A stretch of DNA of 64,000 nucleotides from Lysobacteraceae bacterium P (GCA_005503055.1 SCOX01000001.1:186001-250000); one strand, 5' to 3'; positions 1 to 10,266 are shown, counted from the stretch's first letter. Made by a program: numbers and translations. Notes: a model not told the origin generated them from the sequence alone.

Positions 1-2
1 CC

Positions 3-596
3 ATCGGCCCCATCCGGAAACGCAAGGACATGGACGACTGGCCGTCGCCACGGGCCTTGCAGGAAACGATGCAGACACCCTTCAACCTGGCCCTGAACCG
101 CAAGGATGTCGCAGTCCTGAAGTCGCGTTCGCTGCGCGACTGGATCCAGACGTCCCGCCTCATCATCGACGGGAACGGTGCCTACCCGCCGTATGCGTCG
201 ATGTTCGAGGAGTGGCAACGCCAGCTCGTCGCCGAACTCAAGTTGCTCGTGGTCGCGATCCGGTTTTCGGCATGGTGCGCGATGGCGGCGCCGTTGACGG
301 TGCTGCTGGCCATGACGGCGTACCCGCCGGTTTATGAGCGCTGGCTGCGGACGATGTCGATCGGCCTGCTGCTGTTGGGCTTCGTCATTACCGTGATCGT
401 GGTCCTGCGCATGGAGAAGAACCCGATGCTCGGCCCGATGTTCACCAGCCACGGCGATGACCTGAGCTTCGGCGGCTCGTTGCGCGCGCTGTGGCCGAAG
501 TTCGTGGCGATGGCGGCGGTGCTGATTCCGTTGGTGATGCCGGACCTGTGGAACGCGCTCCACACGCTGGTCCGCTCGATCAATTCGCTGGGGTAG
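3..596 (+). CDS. Hypothetical membrane protein, C-terminal part
   Basis: I do not recognise this protein. The reading frame is open to the left edge of the window, so the real start is probably outside; the first internal ATG is at 30. The visible part has a polar, Trp/Arg-containing region of about 75 residues, then three hydrophobic stretches (about residues 75-100, 108-128 and 157-176 counted from the ATG at 30), so an inner-membrane location with a cytoplasmic N-terminal portion is inferred. It converges on the thioredoxin-like gene that ends at 643, with about 46 bases between the stop codons and no clear terminator. Confidence 0.6.
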   Translation: MGPIRKRKDMDDWPSPRALQETMQTPFNLALNRKDVAVLKSRSLRDWIQTSRLIIDGNGAYPPYASMFEEWQRQLVAELKLLVVAIRFSAWCAMAAPLTVLLAMTAYPPVYERWLRTMSIGLLLLGFVITVIVVLRMEKNPMLGPMFTSHGDDLSFGGSLRALWPKFVAMAAVLIPLVMPDLWNALHTLVRSINSLG

Positions 597-642
597 GGGA
601 TCGACGCCGGACATGCCACGCGTCGAGCGACAACCCGGCCGC

Positions 643-1191
643 TCAACCCGCCGGGCGCGCCAGCACTTCGGGCGGAAGCAGGTCGAGCATTTCCTGCACG
701 AATCCTTCGAGCATGTCCGGCGAGTAGCCGCGATGGACGTGCGCCACGGTTCCTTCGCGGTCGATGATGAACATGTGCGGGACCGAAACGACGCCGTAGC
801 GCTCCGCGGCAGGTCCCTTGTCGTGCACGAACGTCAGCTTGAGCTTGGTGTTCGCGCGGATCAGGCCGAGATAGTCCTCGCGCGGCTCGTTCAAGTTCAC
901 CGCGATCACTTCGAGGTGATCGCGCCCGACGGTCTTCTGCAAATGCCCCAGGATCGGAAGTTCGCGACGGCACGGGCCGCACCACGAGGCCCAGAACGTC
1001 ACGATGACGACCTTGCCGCGGTGGGCGCTGACGGTCACCGGTTCGCCGTCGCGGCCGTTACCGAGCAGGTCGGGCGGAATCTCTCCGGGCGCCGGCGACG
1101 CGGCATTCGCGACGCCCCATAGCACTCCGGCGCACAGGATGCCCACGCGCAATGCGCGCGACACGTGGCCGCGCAATCCAATCCGTTCCAT
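643..1191 (-). CDS. TlpA-family thiol:disulfide protein
   Basis: A 182-residue secreted or membrane-anchored thioredoxin-fold protein. Residues 1-31 form a signal sequence ending near ANA-A. The redox motif WCGPC gives Cys71 and Cys74, and a cis-Pro region (VSVPHMFIID) follows in the right place for the TlpA/ResA/DsbE family. Such proteins reduce or exchange disulfides in the periplasm, often for cytochrome c maturation or for metallochaperones. No cytochrome maturation gene is adjacent, so the partner is unknown. It lies 54 bases downstream of fpr on the same strand and could be co-transcribed with it. Confidence 0.88.
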   Translation of the reverse strand: MERIGLRGHVSRALRVGILCAGVLWGVANAASPAPGEIPPDLLGNGRDGEPVTVSAHRGKVVIVTFWASWCGPCRRELPILGHLQKTVGRDHLEVIAVNLNEPREDYLGLIRANTKLKLTFVHDKGPAAERYGVVSVPHMFIIDREGTVAHVHRGYSPDMLEGFVQEMLDLLPPEVLARPAG

Positions 1192-1245
1192 GGTGTTCCC
1201 CCTGTGGTGTCGCGAGCTTAGCCAGCCGCGCGACGCCTGGGAAGC

Positions 1246-2055
1246 TCACTTCTCCACGAACGCCCGCTCGAACACGTACTGCCCCGGGGTGCCGATGCGC
1301 GGTGCGGCGGCGAAGCCGCGGCCGTCGAGGATCGTGCGGAAGTCGGCGAGCATCTGCGGGCTGCCGCAGATCATGGCGCGGTCGCGCTCGGCGTCGAGGG
1401 CGGGAAGGCCCAGGTGTTCCATCATGCGGCCGCTGTCGAACAGGTCCGTGAGGCGACCCCGCTGGTCACGGCCCTCGAACTGGAACGCTTCGCGCGTCAC
1501 CGCCGGGTAGTACTTCAACTTCGCGGCGATCTGTTCGCCGAGGAACTCGTGGCGCGGCAGTTCGTTGACGAAGTAGTCGCGATAGGCGAGGTCGTGCGCA
1601 TTGCGCACGCCGTGGGTCAGGATGACGTTGTCGAAACGCTCGTAGGTTTCCGGATCCTTGATCACCGCCAGCCACGGGGCCAGGCCGGTGCCGGTGCCCA
1701 GCAGGTAGAGGTTGCGGCCCGGATGCAGGTCGTGGAGCAGCAACGTGCCGGTCGGCTTGCGGCCGATCAGTACCTGGTCGCCGGGCTTGATCGACTTCAG
1801 TCGCGAAGTCAGCGGGCCATGGGGCACCTTGATGCTGAAGAACTCCAGCTGCTCTTCCCAGTTCGCGCTGGCGATGGAGTACGCGCGCAGCAGCGGCTTG
1901 TGCGAGCCGTCGGGCTGTTCGACCTGGAGTCCGATCATGACGAACTGGCCGTTCTCGAAACGGAAGCCGTCGTCGCGGGTGGTGGTGAAGCTGAAGTAGT
2001 CGTCCGTCCAGTGACGGACATCCAGCACCGTCTCGGTGCCAAACGCGGAGGACAT
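1246..2055 (-). CDS. fpr: Ferredoxin--NADP reductase
   Basis: A 269-residue flavoprotein of the bacterial Fpr type, moving electrons between NADPH and ferredoxin or flavodoxin in the cytoplasm. The FAD-binding motif RAYSIAS is at residues 57-63, the NADP pyrophosphate loop GTGTGLAPW at about 120-128, and the nicotinamide-side motif CGSPQM at about 220-225. Length and the C-terminal ending fit the proteobacterial family. It is transcribed away from the DUF488 gene; the shared upstream region holds a Fur-like box and a TACAAT -10-like hexamer on the minus strand. Family members respond to oxidative stress and iron limitation; that is known for relatives, not shown here. Confidence 0.93.
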   Translation of the reverse strand: MSSAFGTETVLDVRHWTDDYFSFTTTRDDGFRFENGQFVMIGLQVEQPDGSHKPLLRAYSIASANWEEQLEFFSIKVPHGPLTSRLKSIKPGDQVLIGRKPTGTLLLHDLHPGRNLYLLGTGTGLAPWLAVIKDPETYERFDNVILTHGVRNAHDLAYRDYFVNELPRHEFLGEQIAAKLKYYPAVTREAFQFEGRDQRGRLTDLFDSGRMMEHLGLPALDAERDRAMICGSPQMLADFRTILDGRGFAAAPRIGTPGQYVFERAFVEK

Positions 2056-2112
2056 CGGGGGCGTCGAAAGGGGGAGGAATCGGCTCGTATTGTAGCCCAG
2101 CGGGCTTCACCC

Positions 2113-2125
2113 GATATTGATTCTC
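2113..2125. promoter_or_regulatory. Possible Fur-like box between fpr and the DUF488 gene
   Basis: The bases GATATT-G-ATTCTC match the Fur hexamer pattern GATAAT-N-ATTATC with one mismatch in each half. The site lies about 60 bases upstream of fpr and 36-48 bases upstream of the DUF488 start, so it could affect either gene. A match this short can occur by chance. Confidence 0.3.
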
Positions 2126-2160
2126 ATCTGGGCGACGGGTGGCGAACTATGCTGCGATCC

Positions 2161-2709
2161 ATGCCTACCGTCTGGACCGTCGGCCATTCCACCCGTGAAT
2201 GGCCCGAATTCGCCGCCTTGCTGGAGCAGGCGGGCATCCAGGCCGTGGCCGACGTGCGTCGCTATCCGGCCTCGCGCCGTCATCCGCAGTTCGCGGCGGA
2301 AAACATGGCCGACGCGCTGCCCCAGGCGGGCATCGACTACGTGCCCATGGTCGAACTCGGCGGCCGTCGACGGGCCCGGCCGGACTCGCACAACACAGTC
2401 TGGCGCAACGCGTCCTTCCGGGGCTACGCCGATTACATGGAAACGCAGGAGTTCCAGCACGCCCGCGATCGGCTCGAACGGCTGGCCGCGCAACGCCACA
2501 CCGCGGTGATGTGCGCCGAAGCGCATTGGACGCAGTGCCATCGCGCGCTCATCAGCGATGACCTGAAATCGCGCGGATGGCGCGTGATCCATCTGATCGC
2601 GCCCGGCCGCAGCGAAGAACATCCGTACACGAAGGCGGCGCGCATCGTCGACGGCCGACTGGACTATCGCGCGACGCCAGCGGACGGAACGCAGGGCGAT
2701 CTGTTCTGA
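2161..2709 (+). CDS. DUF488 family protein
   Basis: A 182-residue cytoplasmic protein of the DUF488 family. It begins with the family signature VWTVGHSTR and carries the second conserved block CAEAHWTQCHRALI near residues 120-133, where Glu, Cys, His and Arg are typically invariant. The biochemical role of the family is not established. I chose the ATG at 2161 because homologues begin just before the WTVGHS motif; an in-frame ATG at 2149 would add four residues. It converges on the next gene with only 2 bases between the stop codons, leaving no room for a terminator. Confidence 0.85.
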   Translation: MPTVWTVGHSTREWPEFAALLEQAGIQAVADVRRYPASRRHPQFAAENMADALPQAGIDYVPMVELGGRRRARPDSHNTVWRNASFRGYADYMETQEFQHARDRLERLAAQRHTAVMCAEAHWTQCHRALISDDLKSRGWRVIHLIAPGRSEEHPYTKAARIVDGRLDYRATPADGTQGDLF

Positions 2710-2711
2710 AG

Positions 2712-3146
2712 CTACTTCGCCTCTGCGATGCGCGAGGAATGCGAGGCGATCATCTTCCAGGCGCCTTCGCGCTGGATCCACACCCGGGTGAAGCGGAAGC
2801 GCCCGCTCCACGGCTGCCCGTTGCTGATGCCCGACTGCACGCTGGTGCCGGTCACCACGACGGTGTCGCCGTAACGACGCACGCGCAGGTCCTCGTTGCC
2901 GATGCCCTGGTTGCGGCGCGTGCTGGTGCGCAGTTCGTCGAGGTAATCGGCCTTGTACTGCACGCGGCCGTCGGAGTGGGTGAGCATCCAGTCGTCGGCA
3001 AGCAGACGGTCGAGCCCGGCCACGTCGGGCTTCATGCGCATCTCGTTCCAGGTGGCGTCCATCGCGAGCAGGTCCGCATCGCTTTCGAATGCCATGGACC
3101 GCGCGCTGACGAGGAGGGCAAGGCACAACACGATGATCCGAAGCAT
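2712..3146 (-). CDS. Secreted NTF2-like (DUF4440) protein
   Basis: A 144-residue protein with a signal peptide (cleavage near SMA-F, residue 20) followed by one SnoaL/NTF2-like fold domain. The conserved pattern DLLAMDATWNEM...LADDWMLTHSDG...VRRYGDTVVVTGT...TRVWIQREGAWKMIASHSS is characteristic of DUF4440 proteins, which are small ligand-binding or enzymatic domains often of unknown substrate. The frame stays open to 3404 but the upstream part is repeat-derived, so the ATG at 3146, with a clear signal sequence behind it, is the real start. A periplasmic location is inferred. Confidence 0.85.
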   Translation of the reverse strand: MLRIIVLCLALLVSARSMAFESDADLLAMDATWNEMRMKPDVAGLDRLLADDWMLTHSDGRVQYKADYLDELRTSTRRNQGIGNEDLRVRRYGDTVVVTGTSVQSGISNGQPWSGRFRFTRVWIQREGAWKMIASHSSRIAEAK

Positions 3147-3164
3147 TCGGTTCTTGCTCTGTTT

Positions 3165-3325
3165 CCTTCTCCCGTCGGGAGAAGGTGCCCGGAGGCGGAC
3201 GAGGGGGCGAAGCTTCACGCTTCGAACTGCAGTGCGGTGAGGGACGTGGCATTCGACGTGGAATTCGACGCTGCGACTCAGTTGCCCCTCACCCGAGCCC
3301 CTCTCCCGGCGGGAGAGGGGCTCGG
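3165..3325. repeat. Pair of CTCTCCC/GGGAGAG intergenic palindromes
   Basis: Two related hairpins occupy the gap between the sugar dehydrogenase and the NTF2-like gene. The first has a perfect 9-bp stem (3165-3173 with 3177-3185, loop GTC). The second has a perfect 15-bp stem (3293-3307 with 3311-3325, loop GGC). The stems share the core TCTCCC. This is the look of a dispersed extragenic palindromic element common in xanthomonad genomes. The larger hairpin lies just after the dehydrogenase stop codon on the minus strand and may also act as a 3' end stabiliser. Confidence 0.75.
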
Positions 3326-3333
3326 AAAGGAGA

Positions 3334-4533
3334 TCACTTTTTTGGCGGATCCAGTCGCAAGAGCTTGCCGTCGGTCTCGTCGGTGAGCACGTACACCTTG
3401 CCATCGGCGCTCACGCGCACGTCGCGGATGCGCGCGCCGACTTCCTTCAGCAGGCGCTCTTCGCCGGTGATCTTGTCGCCATCGAGCGAAAGTCGGATCA
3501 GGCTGCCGTCGGCGAGTGCGCCCAGGAACAGGCTGTCGTTCCACGTCGACGCCGGCTGCCCGGTGTAGAAAGCCATGCCCGACAGGCCCGGCGATTTCTC
3601 CCACACGTGGTACGGCTGTTCCATGCCCGGCGCCGACGTGCCGACGGCCTCCGGAATCTTCTGGCCGGAGTAGTTGATGCCGTGCGTGATGATCGGCCAA
3701 CCGTAGTTCTTGCCGGCTTCGGGGAGGTTGATCTCGTCGCCGCCCCTCGGGCCGTGCTCGGCCTCCCACACCTTGCCGGTGCGCGGGTCCAGCGCCAGCG
3801 ACTGCATGTTGCGGTGGCCGTAGCTCCAGATCTCAGGACGGGCGTCCTTGCGGCCGACGAAAGGATTGTCGGTCGGCACGCTGCCGTCCAGGTTCAGGCG
3901 CACGAGCTTGCCTTGCAGCATGTCCAGCTTCTGCGAGGTCGGACGGTCGTTGCGCTCGCCCTGGCTGATCCAGACGTGGCCCTTGCCGTCGAAGACGATG
4001 CGCGAGCCGAAGTGGTTCGGACCGACCAGCTTCGGCTCCTGGCGGTAGAACACCTTCACGTCGGCGAGCGCGCCGTCGCCCAGCGTGCCGCTGGCGACCG
4101 CGGTGCCAGCGCTGCCGTCCGGGCCGGGCTCGGAGAAGCTCAGGAAGAGGCGCTTGCTGGTGGCGAAGTCGGGCGCGAGCACGACGTCGAGCAGGCCGCC
4201 CTGGCCTTCGGCCCAGACGGTCGGCACGCCGCTGATCGGTGCGGACAGCGCGCCGTCGGCGGAGACATGGCGCAGGCGGCCCGGGCGTTCGGTCACCAGG
4301 AAGCCGCCGTCGGGCAGCAGGGCGACGCTCCAGGGGTGTTCCAGGCCGGCGGCGACGGTGGTGACGGTGACCGCGCCCTTCTCGCTGGCGACAGTCTGCG
4401 TCGGCATCGCCTTCGGTGCCGCAGTGGCGGCCTTGGCGGGTGCGGCGTTGTCTTCGCCCTGGCGTGCCTGGCAGGCGACGAGGGCCATCGAAAGCGCGAG
4501 GGCGAGCGTGGTGCAGTGGAGGGCGTGGCGCAT
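3334..4533 (-). CDS. PQQ-dependent sugar dehydrogenase-like lipoprotein
   Basis: A 399-residue protein of the glucose/sorbosone dehydrogenase (Asd/YliI-like) beta-propeller family. A lipobox LVAC places the lipidated cysteine at residue 21, so it is probably anchored in the outer membrane facing the periplasm. Family blocks are visible in order: GLEHPWSVALLPDGGFLVTERPG, GQGGLLDVVLAPDF, GPNHFGSRI, SYGHRNMQSLALDP, EHGPRGGDEIN and the C-terminal RDVRVSADGKVYVLTDETDG. Relatives oxidise aldose sugars at C1 with PQQ as cofactor. No PQQ biosynthesis genes are in the window, so the cofactor source is unknown. Confidence 0.9.
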   Translation of the reverse strand: MRHALHCTTLALALSMALVACQARQGEDNAAPAKAATAAPKAMPTQTVASEKGAVTVTTVAAGLEHPWSVALLPDGGFLVTERPGRLRHVSADGALSAPISGVPTVWAEGQGGLLDVVLAPDFATSKRLFLSFSEPGPDGSAGTAVASGTLGDGALADVKVFYRQEPKLVGPNHFGSRIVFDGKGHVWISQGERNDRPTSQKLDMLQGKLVRLNLDGSVPTDNPFVGRKDARPEIWSYGHRNMQSLALDPRTGKVWEAEHGPRGGDEINLPEAGKNYGWPIITHGINYSGQKIPEAVGTSAPGMEQPYHVWEKSPGLSGMAFYTGQPASTWNDSLFLGALADGSLIRLSLDGDKITGEERLLKEVGARIRDVRVSADGKVYVLTDETDGKLLRLDPPKK

Positions 4534-4603
4534 GGGGCAGGGCTCCTGTCCGGGCGTGCGGAATGAGGCGGGGCGGAATGAGGTGGGAAGGTCGCGGTGA
4601 CGC

Positions 4604-6472
4604 TCAACGATAACCGGCCGCCTGCAACTCGAACAATTCGGCGTAGCGGCCGCCCTGTGCGAGCAACTGCTCGTGCGTGCCGCTGGCCTCCAGCCGGCCG
4701 CCTTCGAGCACGAGGATGCGGTCGGCCATGCGCACGCTGCTGAAGCGGTGCGAGATGAGCGCTGCCGTCTTGCCGCGCGAGAGGTCCTTGAAGCGCTGGA
4801 ACACCTCGAACTCGGCGCGCGCGTCGAGCGCGGCGGTCGGTTCGTCGAGGATCATCACCTGCGCATCGCGCATGTAGGCGCGCGCGATGGCGATTTTCTG
4901 CCACTGACCGCCGGACAGATCCACACCGGTCTTGAAGCGCCGGCCGATCAACTGGTCGTAACCGCGCGGGAGATTCTCGATGACGTTGTCGGCCGCCGCG
5001 CGGCGTGCGGCCTCGCGAATGCGCACGGCGTCGTCCATCGCGTCGATGCGGCCCACGCCGATGTTCTCGCCGGCGGTGAGGTGATAGCGCACGAAGTCCT
5101 GGAAGATCACGCCGACATTGCCGCGCAGGTCGTCCAGGTCGTACTCGCGCAGGTCGCGGCCGTCGAGCGTGATGCGGCCTTCGTCCGGGTCGTACAGCCG
5201 CGCGAGCAATTTCACCAGCGTGGTCTTGCCCGCGCCGTTCTCGCCGACCAGCGCCAGCACTTCGCCCACGCGCAGTTCGAAGTCGAGCCCTCGCAAGGCC
5301 CACTTGTCCGCATCGGGATAGCGGAAGCCGACGTTCTCGAAGGCGAAGCCGCGCGCGATGGGGCGCGGCACGGACAGCGCGTGCGGCGGCGACACGATCT
5401 CCGGTTCGATGGCGAAGAACGAGAACAGGTCGTCCAGGTACAGCGCCTGTCCGGCCACCTGCGAGAAACCCACCAGCAGGCCTTCGAGCAATTGGCGCAG
5501 GCGCAGGAAACTGCCGGCCAGGAAGGTCAGGTCGCCGATGCTGAAATCGCCCTTCACCGTGCGCCAGGCGATGTACGCATAGGCGACGTAGTAGCCCAGC
5601 GTGCCCAGCGCCGCGAGCAGCGTGCCCCACAACGCGCGACGCCGGGCGAGGGCGCGGTTGGCGCGGAAGAACTTCTCGGCCAGTTCGCGGTAACGCGCGA
5701 TCAGGAAACGATGGAGGTTGAAGATCTTCACCTCCTTCGCCGTTTCCACGCTCGCGCCCATCTGCCGCACGTATTCGAGCTGGCGCCGCTCGGGCGTCCA
5801 GGCGAAGTTGAGCGAGTACCCCAGCGCGTTGAAATGCGCCTCGCCGACGAATGCCGGAACCAGCGCGATCGCCAGCAGCACGATCAGCCACGGCGCGAAC
5901 ACCAGCAGGCCGGCGGCGAACGTGAAGACGGTGATCGTGTCCTGCACCTGGCCGAACAGCTGGCTCATCAGGTTCATGCGGCCCATCGTCTGCCGCCGCG
6001 CGCGATCGAGCTTGTCCTGCAGGTCCGGGTCTTCGAAATCCTCCAGGTCCAGCGTCGCTGCGTGCTCCATCAGGCGCACGCTGGTGACGTTGGTGAACAA
6101 TTCCGACAGCAGCGAGTCGCCGTAGCTGATGGCACGGCCGAGCAGATCGGAACCGATCGCCAGCGCGAACTCCAACGCGAGCAGCGCGAACAGTGTGTCG
6201 AGCTGACCGCCGTGCCAGGCCTGGGCAATGGAGTCGAAACCGTTGCCGGCCGCGACCAGGCGCACGGCTTCGTCGATGATGAGCTTGCCCACGTACAGCG
6301 TGGCGATCGGCAGGAAGGCGCGGACGATGCGCAGGCCGATCGTCGCCAGCGTGAGGGCGGGGCTGGTGGCCCAGATCTGGCGCAGGAACGGCGGCAGGTT
6401 GCGCAGCGCGTTGAAGCGCTCGCGCAGGCTGGGACGTGGGGCGGGCGAGGCCGCCGGCGCGCTGTCGGTCAT
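4604..6472 (-). CDS. ABC transporter, fused permease and ATPase
   Basis: A 622-residue half-transporter of the exporter type: an N-terminal six-helix ABC transmembrane domain (about residues 35-340) and a C-terminal nucleotide-binding domain. The Walker A loop GENGAGKTT has Lys416, the signature LSGGQ is at 519-523, and the Walker B Asp-Glu pair is Asp543-Glu544. It probably works as a homodimer in the inner membrane; the substrate cannot be told. I prefer the ATG at 6472 over 6490, because a CACAAT -10-like element (6479-6484) lies between them with 6 bases to the ATG. No partner permease or periplasmic protein is adjacent. Confidence 0.9.
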   Translation of the reverse strand: MTDSAPAASPAPRPSLRERFNALRNLPPFLRQIWATSPALTLATIGLRIVRAFLPIATLYVGKLIIDEAVRLVAAGNGFDSIAQAWHGGQLDTLFALLALEFALAIGSDLLGRAISYGDSLLSELFTNVTSVRLMEHAATLDLEDFEDPDLQDKLDRARRQTMGRMNLMSQLFGQVQDTITVFTFAAGLLVFAPWLIVLLAIALVPAFVGEAHFNALGYSLNFAWTPERRQLEYVRQMGASVETAKEVKIFNLHRFLIARYRELAEKFFRANRALARRRALWGTLLAALGTLGYYVAYAYIAWRTVKGDFSIGDLTFLAGSFLRLRQLLEGLLVGFSQVAGQALYLDDLFSFFAIEPEIVSPPHALSVPRPIARGFAFENVGFRYPDADKWALRGLDFELRVGEVLALVGENGAGKTTLVKLLARLYDPDEGRITLDGRDLREYDLDDLRGNVGVIFQDFVRYHLTAGENIGVGRIDAMDDAVRIREAARRAAADNVIENLPRGYDQLIGRRFKTGVDLSGGQWQKIAIARAYMRDAQVMILDEPTAALDARAEFEVFQRFKDLSRGKTAALISHRFSSVRMADRILVLEGGRLEASGTHEQLLAQGGRYAELFELQAAGYR

Positions 6473-6576
6473 GCGGCGATTGTGCCGCATGCGTAGGGGG
6501 TCATTCCGTCACGTGCGCACGGCGCGTTGATTCAAGCCTCTCCCGCGAATGGAGAGGCGCTTGTTGCGGCATGCGC

Positions 6577-7176
6577 TCAATGGTCGCGCGGACGGCGCAT
6601 GGGCTCGCGCCGGTTGCGATCGTGTTCGTTGTCGTCGAGGTCGTCGCGCTGGTCGTACGACGAACTGGAGAAACCGCTGCCCTGTTGGTCGGACCCGCTG
6701 CGCACCGCCTGGCCTGGCGGACCGAACGAAGCCGAGCCCTTGTCGACCAGCAGGCGGTTGTGCACTTCGCGCACGCCCTGCACGGCGACGGCGAGGTCCT
6801 CGGCGAGGTGTTTCATCCGACGCTGCGGCACTTCGCCCGTCAGCGTGACGACGCCGGATTCGATGGCGATCAGGATCTCGCTGGCGTCGATCTCGTCGGC
6901 GCGGGTGAGGCGTTCGATCAGGTCGTCGGCGATGCGTTCGTCGGAGCGCACGACGTTGCGAGGGCCGCGGCCGCGGTGACCACCGGCGCGTGGCGCGGCG
7001 TCCGCTTCGCGCGCCGGGCGGCGGAAATCGCCGTAACCGCCCTGGCCTGGGTAACCGAAGCCTTCGTCGGGCCCCGTGTCGCCCCAGACACGATTGGTGA
7101 CCGAGGGCATGCCGCGATACAACTCGTCGCGGTGGCGATCCTGCTTGCTGGTGTCGTCGTCGCGGTGTCTGGCCAT
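6577..7176 (-). CDS. BON domain protein with charged flanks
   Basis: A 199-residue protein with a single BON domain (about residues 75-140: DDLIERLTRADEIDASEILIAIESGVVTLTGEVPQRRMKHLAEDLAVAVQGVREVHNRL). The domain binds phospholipid or surface structures in relatives such as OsmY. The flanks are unusual: a His/Arg/Asp-rich, Gly-containing N-terminus and a Ser/Asp/Arg-rich C-terminus, both probably disordered. No signal peptide is visible from the chosen start at 7176; the frame continues to 7263 but that extension looks non-coding. The function is not known; osmotic or envelope stress is a guess from the family. Confidence 0.8.
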   Translation of the reverse strand: MARHRDDDTSKQDRHRDELYRGMPSVTNRVWGDTGPDEGFGYPGQGGYGDFRRPAREADAAPRAGGHRGRGPRNVVRSDERIADDLIERLTRADEIDASEILIAIESGVVTLTGEVPQRRMKHLAEDLAVAVQGVREVHNRLLVDKGSASFGPPGQAVRSGSDQQGSGFSSSSYDQRDDLDDNEHDRNRREPMRRPRDH

Positions 7177-7278
7177 GACGGGCTCCGGGGCTTGTCGTAG
7201 CGGCGATATTGCGCAGATCGCGGTTAGCAGCATGGCAATGGGTTGTGATCCGTTTGTGTCCAACCGGACGCCGCCCGG

Positions 7279-7368
7279 GTAGCCCGGGTAAGGCCAAAGG
7301 CCGCACCCGGGGAATACGCGTCATGCCGCAACGAAAGGCCCCGGGTGCGCTGCGCTTACCCGGGCTAC
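7279..7368. repeat. GTAGCCCGGGTAAG inverted repeat element
   Basis: A 90-base intergenic element with outer arms of 14 bases in perfect inversion (7279-7292 and 7355-7368) and a second inverted pair inside built on CGCACCCGGGG (about 7302-7312 with 7339-7349). It can fold into a long stem with an interrupted middle. The design resembles dispersed extragenic elements of Lysobacter and relatives. It fills most of the gap between the BON gene and exonuclease III; I see nothing else in 7177-7395. Confidence 0.75.
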
Positions 7369-7395
7369 GTGAGCGCACTTGAGCGAAGATCGCCG

Positions 7396-8262
7396 CTACG
7401 TCTTCGCTTTCGCGACCTTTCTCGTCGTGCTTTTCGCGGTTTTCTTGACCGTTTTCTTCACCGCCTTGCGGACCACTTTCGTCGCCGCCGCCGGTGCCAG
7501 TTCGATCCAGGTCGGCGCGTGATCGCTGGGTTTGGGCTGGCCACGTACCCAGCGATCCACGCCGGCAGCGCGCAGTCGCGGGGCGAGTTCGGCGTTGAGC
7601 AGCAGGTGGTCGATGCGCAGCCCGGCGTCGCGGTCCCAGTGTTGGCGGAAGTAGTCCCAGAACGTGTATACGCGCTCCTCGCCGAAGACATGGCGCAACG
7701 CGTCGGTCCATCCCTGGTCGAGCAGGCGCTGGTAGCGTTCGCGGCTCTCAGGTTGCAGCAGCGCGTCCTTGCGCCAGGATTTGGGGTCGTAGATGTCCTC
7801 GTCGGTGGGCACGACGTTGTAGTCGCCCGCGATCACCACCGGCTGGCCACTCTCGTACCACTGTTTCGCACGCAGCAGCAGGCGGTCCATCCACGCCAGC
7901 TTGTAGTCGAACTTCGGTCCCGGCTGCGGGTTGCCGTTGGGCAGGTAAAGGCAGACGACGACGATGCCGCCCATGGCTGCCTCGATGTAGCGGCTCTGGC
8001 TGTCTTCCGGATCGCCCGGCAGGCCGCGCCCGATCTCCACCGGATCCGCGTCGCGGGCGAGGATCGCCACGCCGTTCCAGGATTTCTGTCCGTGCCAGAT
8101 CGCCCCGTAGCCCGCATCGGCGATGGCCTGGACGGGGAAGGCTTCCTGCGGCGCCTTGAGTTCCTGCAGGCAGGCGACGTCGGGGCGCTCCTTGCGCAGC
8201 CAGGCGAGCAACGCCTCCAGGCGCGTGTTCACGCCGTTGATGTTGAACGTGGCGATCTTCAC
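7396..8262 (-). CDS. xth: Exodeoxyribonuclease III with lysine-rich tail
   Basis: A 288-residue AP endonuclease/3'-5' exonuclease of the ExoIII family, for base excision repair in the cytoplasm. The metal and catalytic motifs are visible: KIATFNINGVNTR at the N-terminus (Asn7), LQELK with Glu34, the central AGDYNVVPTDEDIYDP block, and C-terminal SDHAPTWIEL. The start is a GTG at 8262, where homologous sequence begins; a longer frame exists but is not conserved-looking. Unusually, the last ~33 residues are a Lys/Thr/Ala tail with KAVKKTVKKTAK-type repeats, like histone H1 tails, which probably adds non-specific DNA binding. It diverges from the DUF885 gene. Confidence 0.92.
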   Translation of the reverse strand: MKIATFNINGVNTRLEALLAWLRKERPDVACLQELKAPQEAFPVQAIADAGYGAIWHGQKSWNGVAILARDADPVEIGRGLPGDPEDSQSRYIEAAMGGIVVVCLYLPNGNPQPGPKFDYKLAWMDRLLLRAKQWYESGQPVVIAGDYNVVPTDEDIYDPKSWRKDALLQPESRERYQRLLDQGWTDALRHVFGEERVYTFWDYFRQHWDRDAGLRIDHLLLNAELAPRLRAAGVDRWVRGQPKPSDHAPTWIELAPAAATKVVRKAVKKTVKKTAKSTTRKVAKAKT

Positions 8263-8398
8263 GCCGACGCAGGCTCCACTTGCACGAGGCCGACACGCTA
8301 GCCGGGCCGTCGTGAAGGCCCGGTCCCCGACTTCCGTCATGGATGTACTCGCGCGACGGCGGCTAGACTCGACGGCTGGTTTCCAGGGGATCGCCACC

Positions 8399-10198
<1,800 letters not shown>

Positions 10199-10230
10199 TG
10201 CCGGGCCGGGCCGGGGCGGGTAGCACGCAT

Positions 10231-10260
10231 TTGCGTCCAACCCATTGAATCGGCCATAAT
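10231..10260 (+). promoter_or_regulatory. Promoter of the rpsF-rpsR-rplI operon
   Basis: A -35 hexamer TTGCGT (10231-10236) and a -10 hexamer CATAAT (10255-10260) are separated by 18 bases, and would start transcription near 10267, leaving a leader of about 125 bases before rpsF. It is one of the best sigma70-like matches in the window. Confidence 0.65.
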
Positions 10261-10266
10261 TTCCGG

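Noticed and set aside
3147-3404. Longer NTF2-like protein
   Set aside because: The extension is encoded by intergenic palindromes and would hide the signal peptide.
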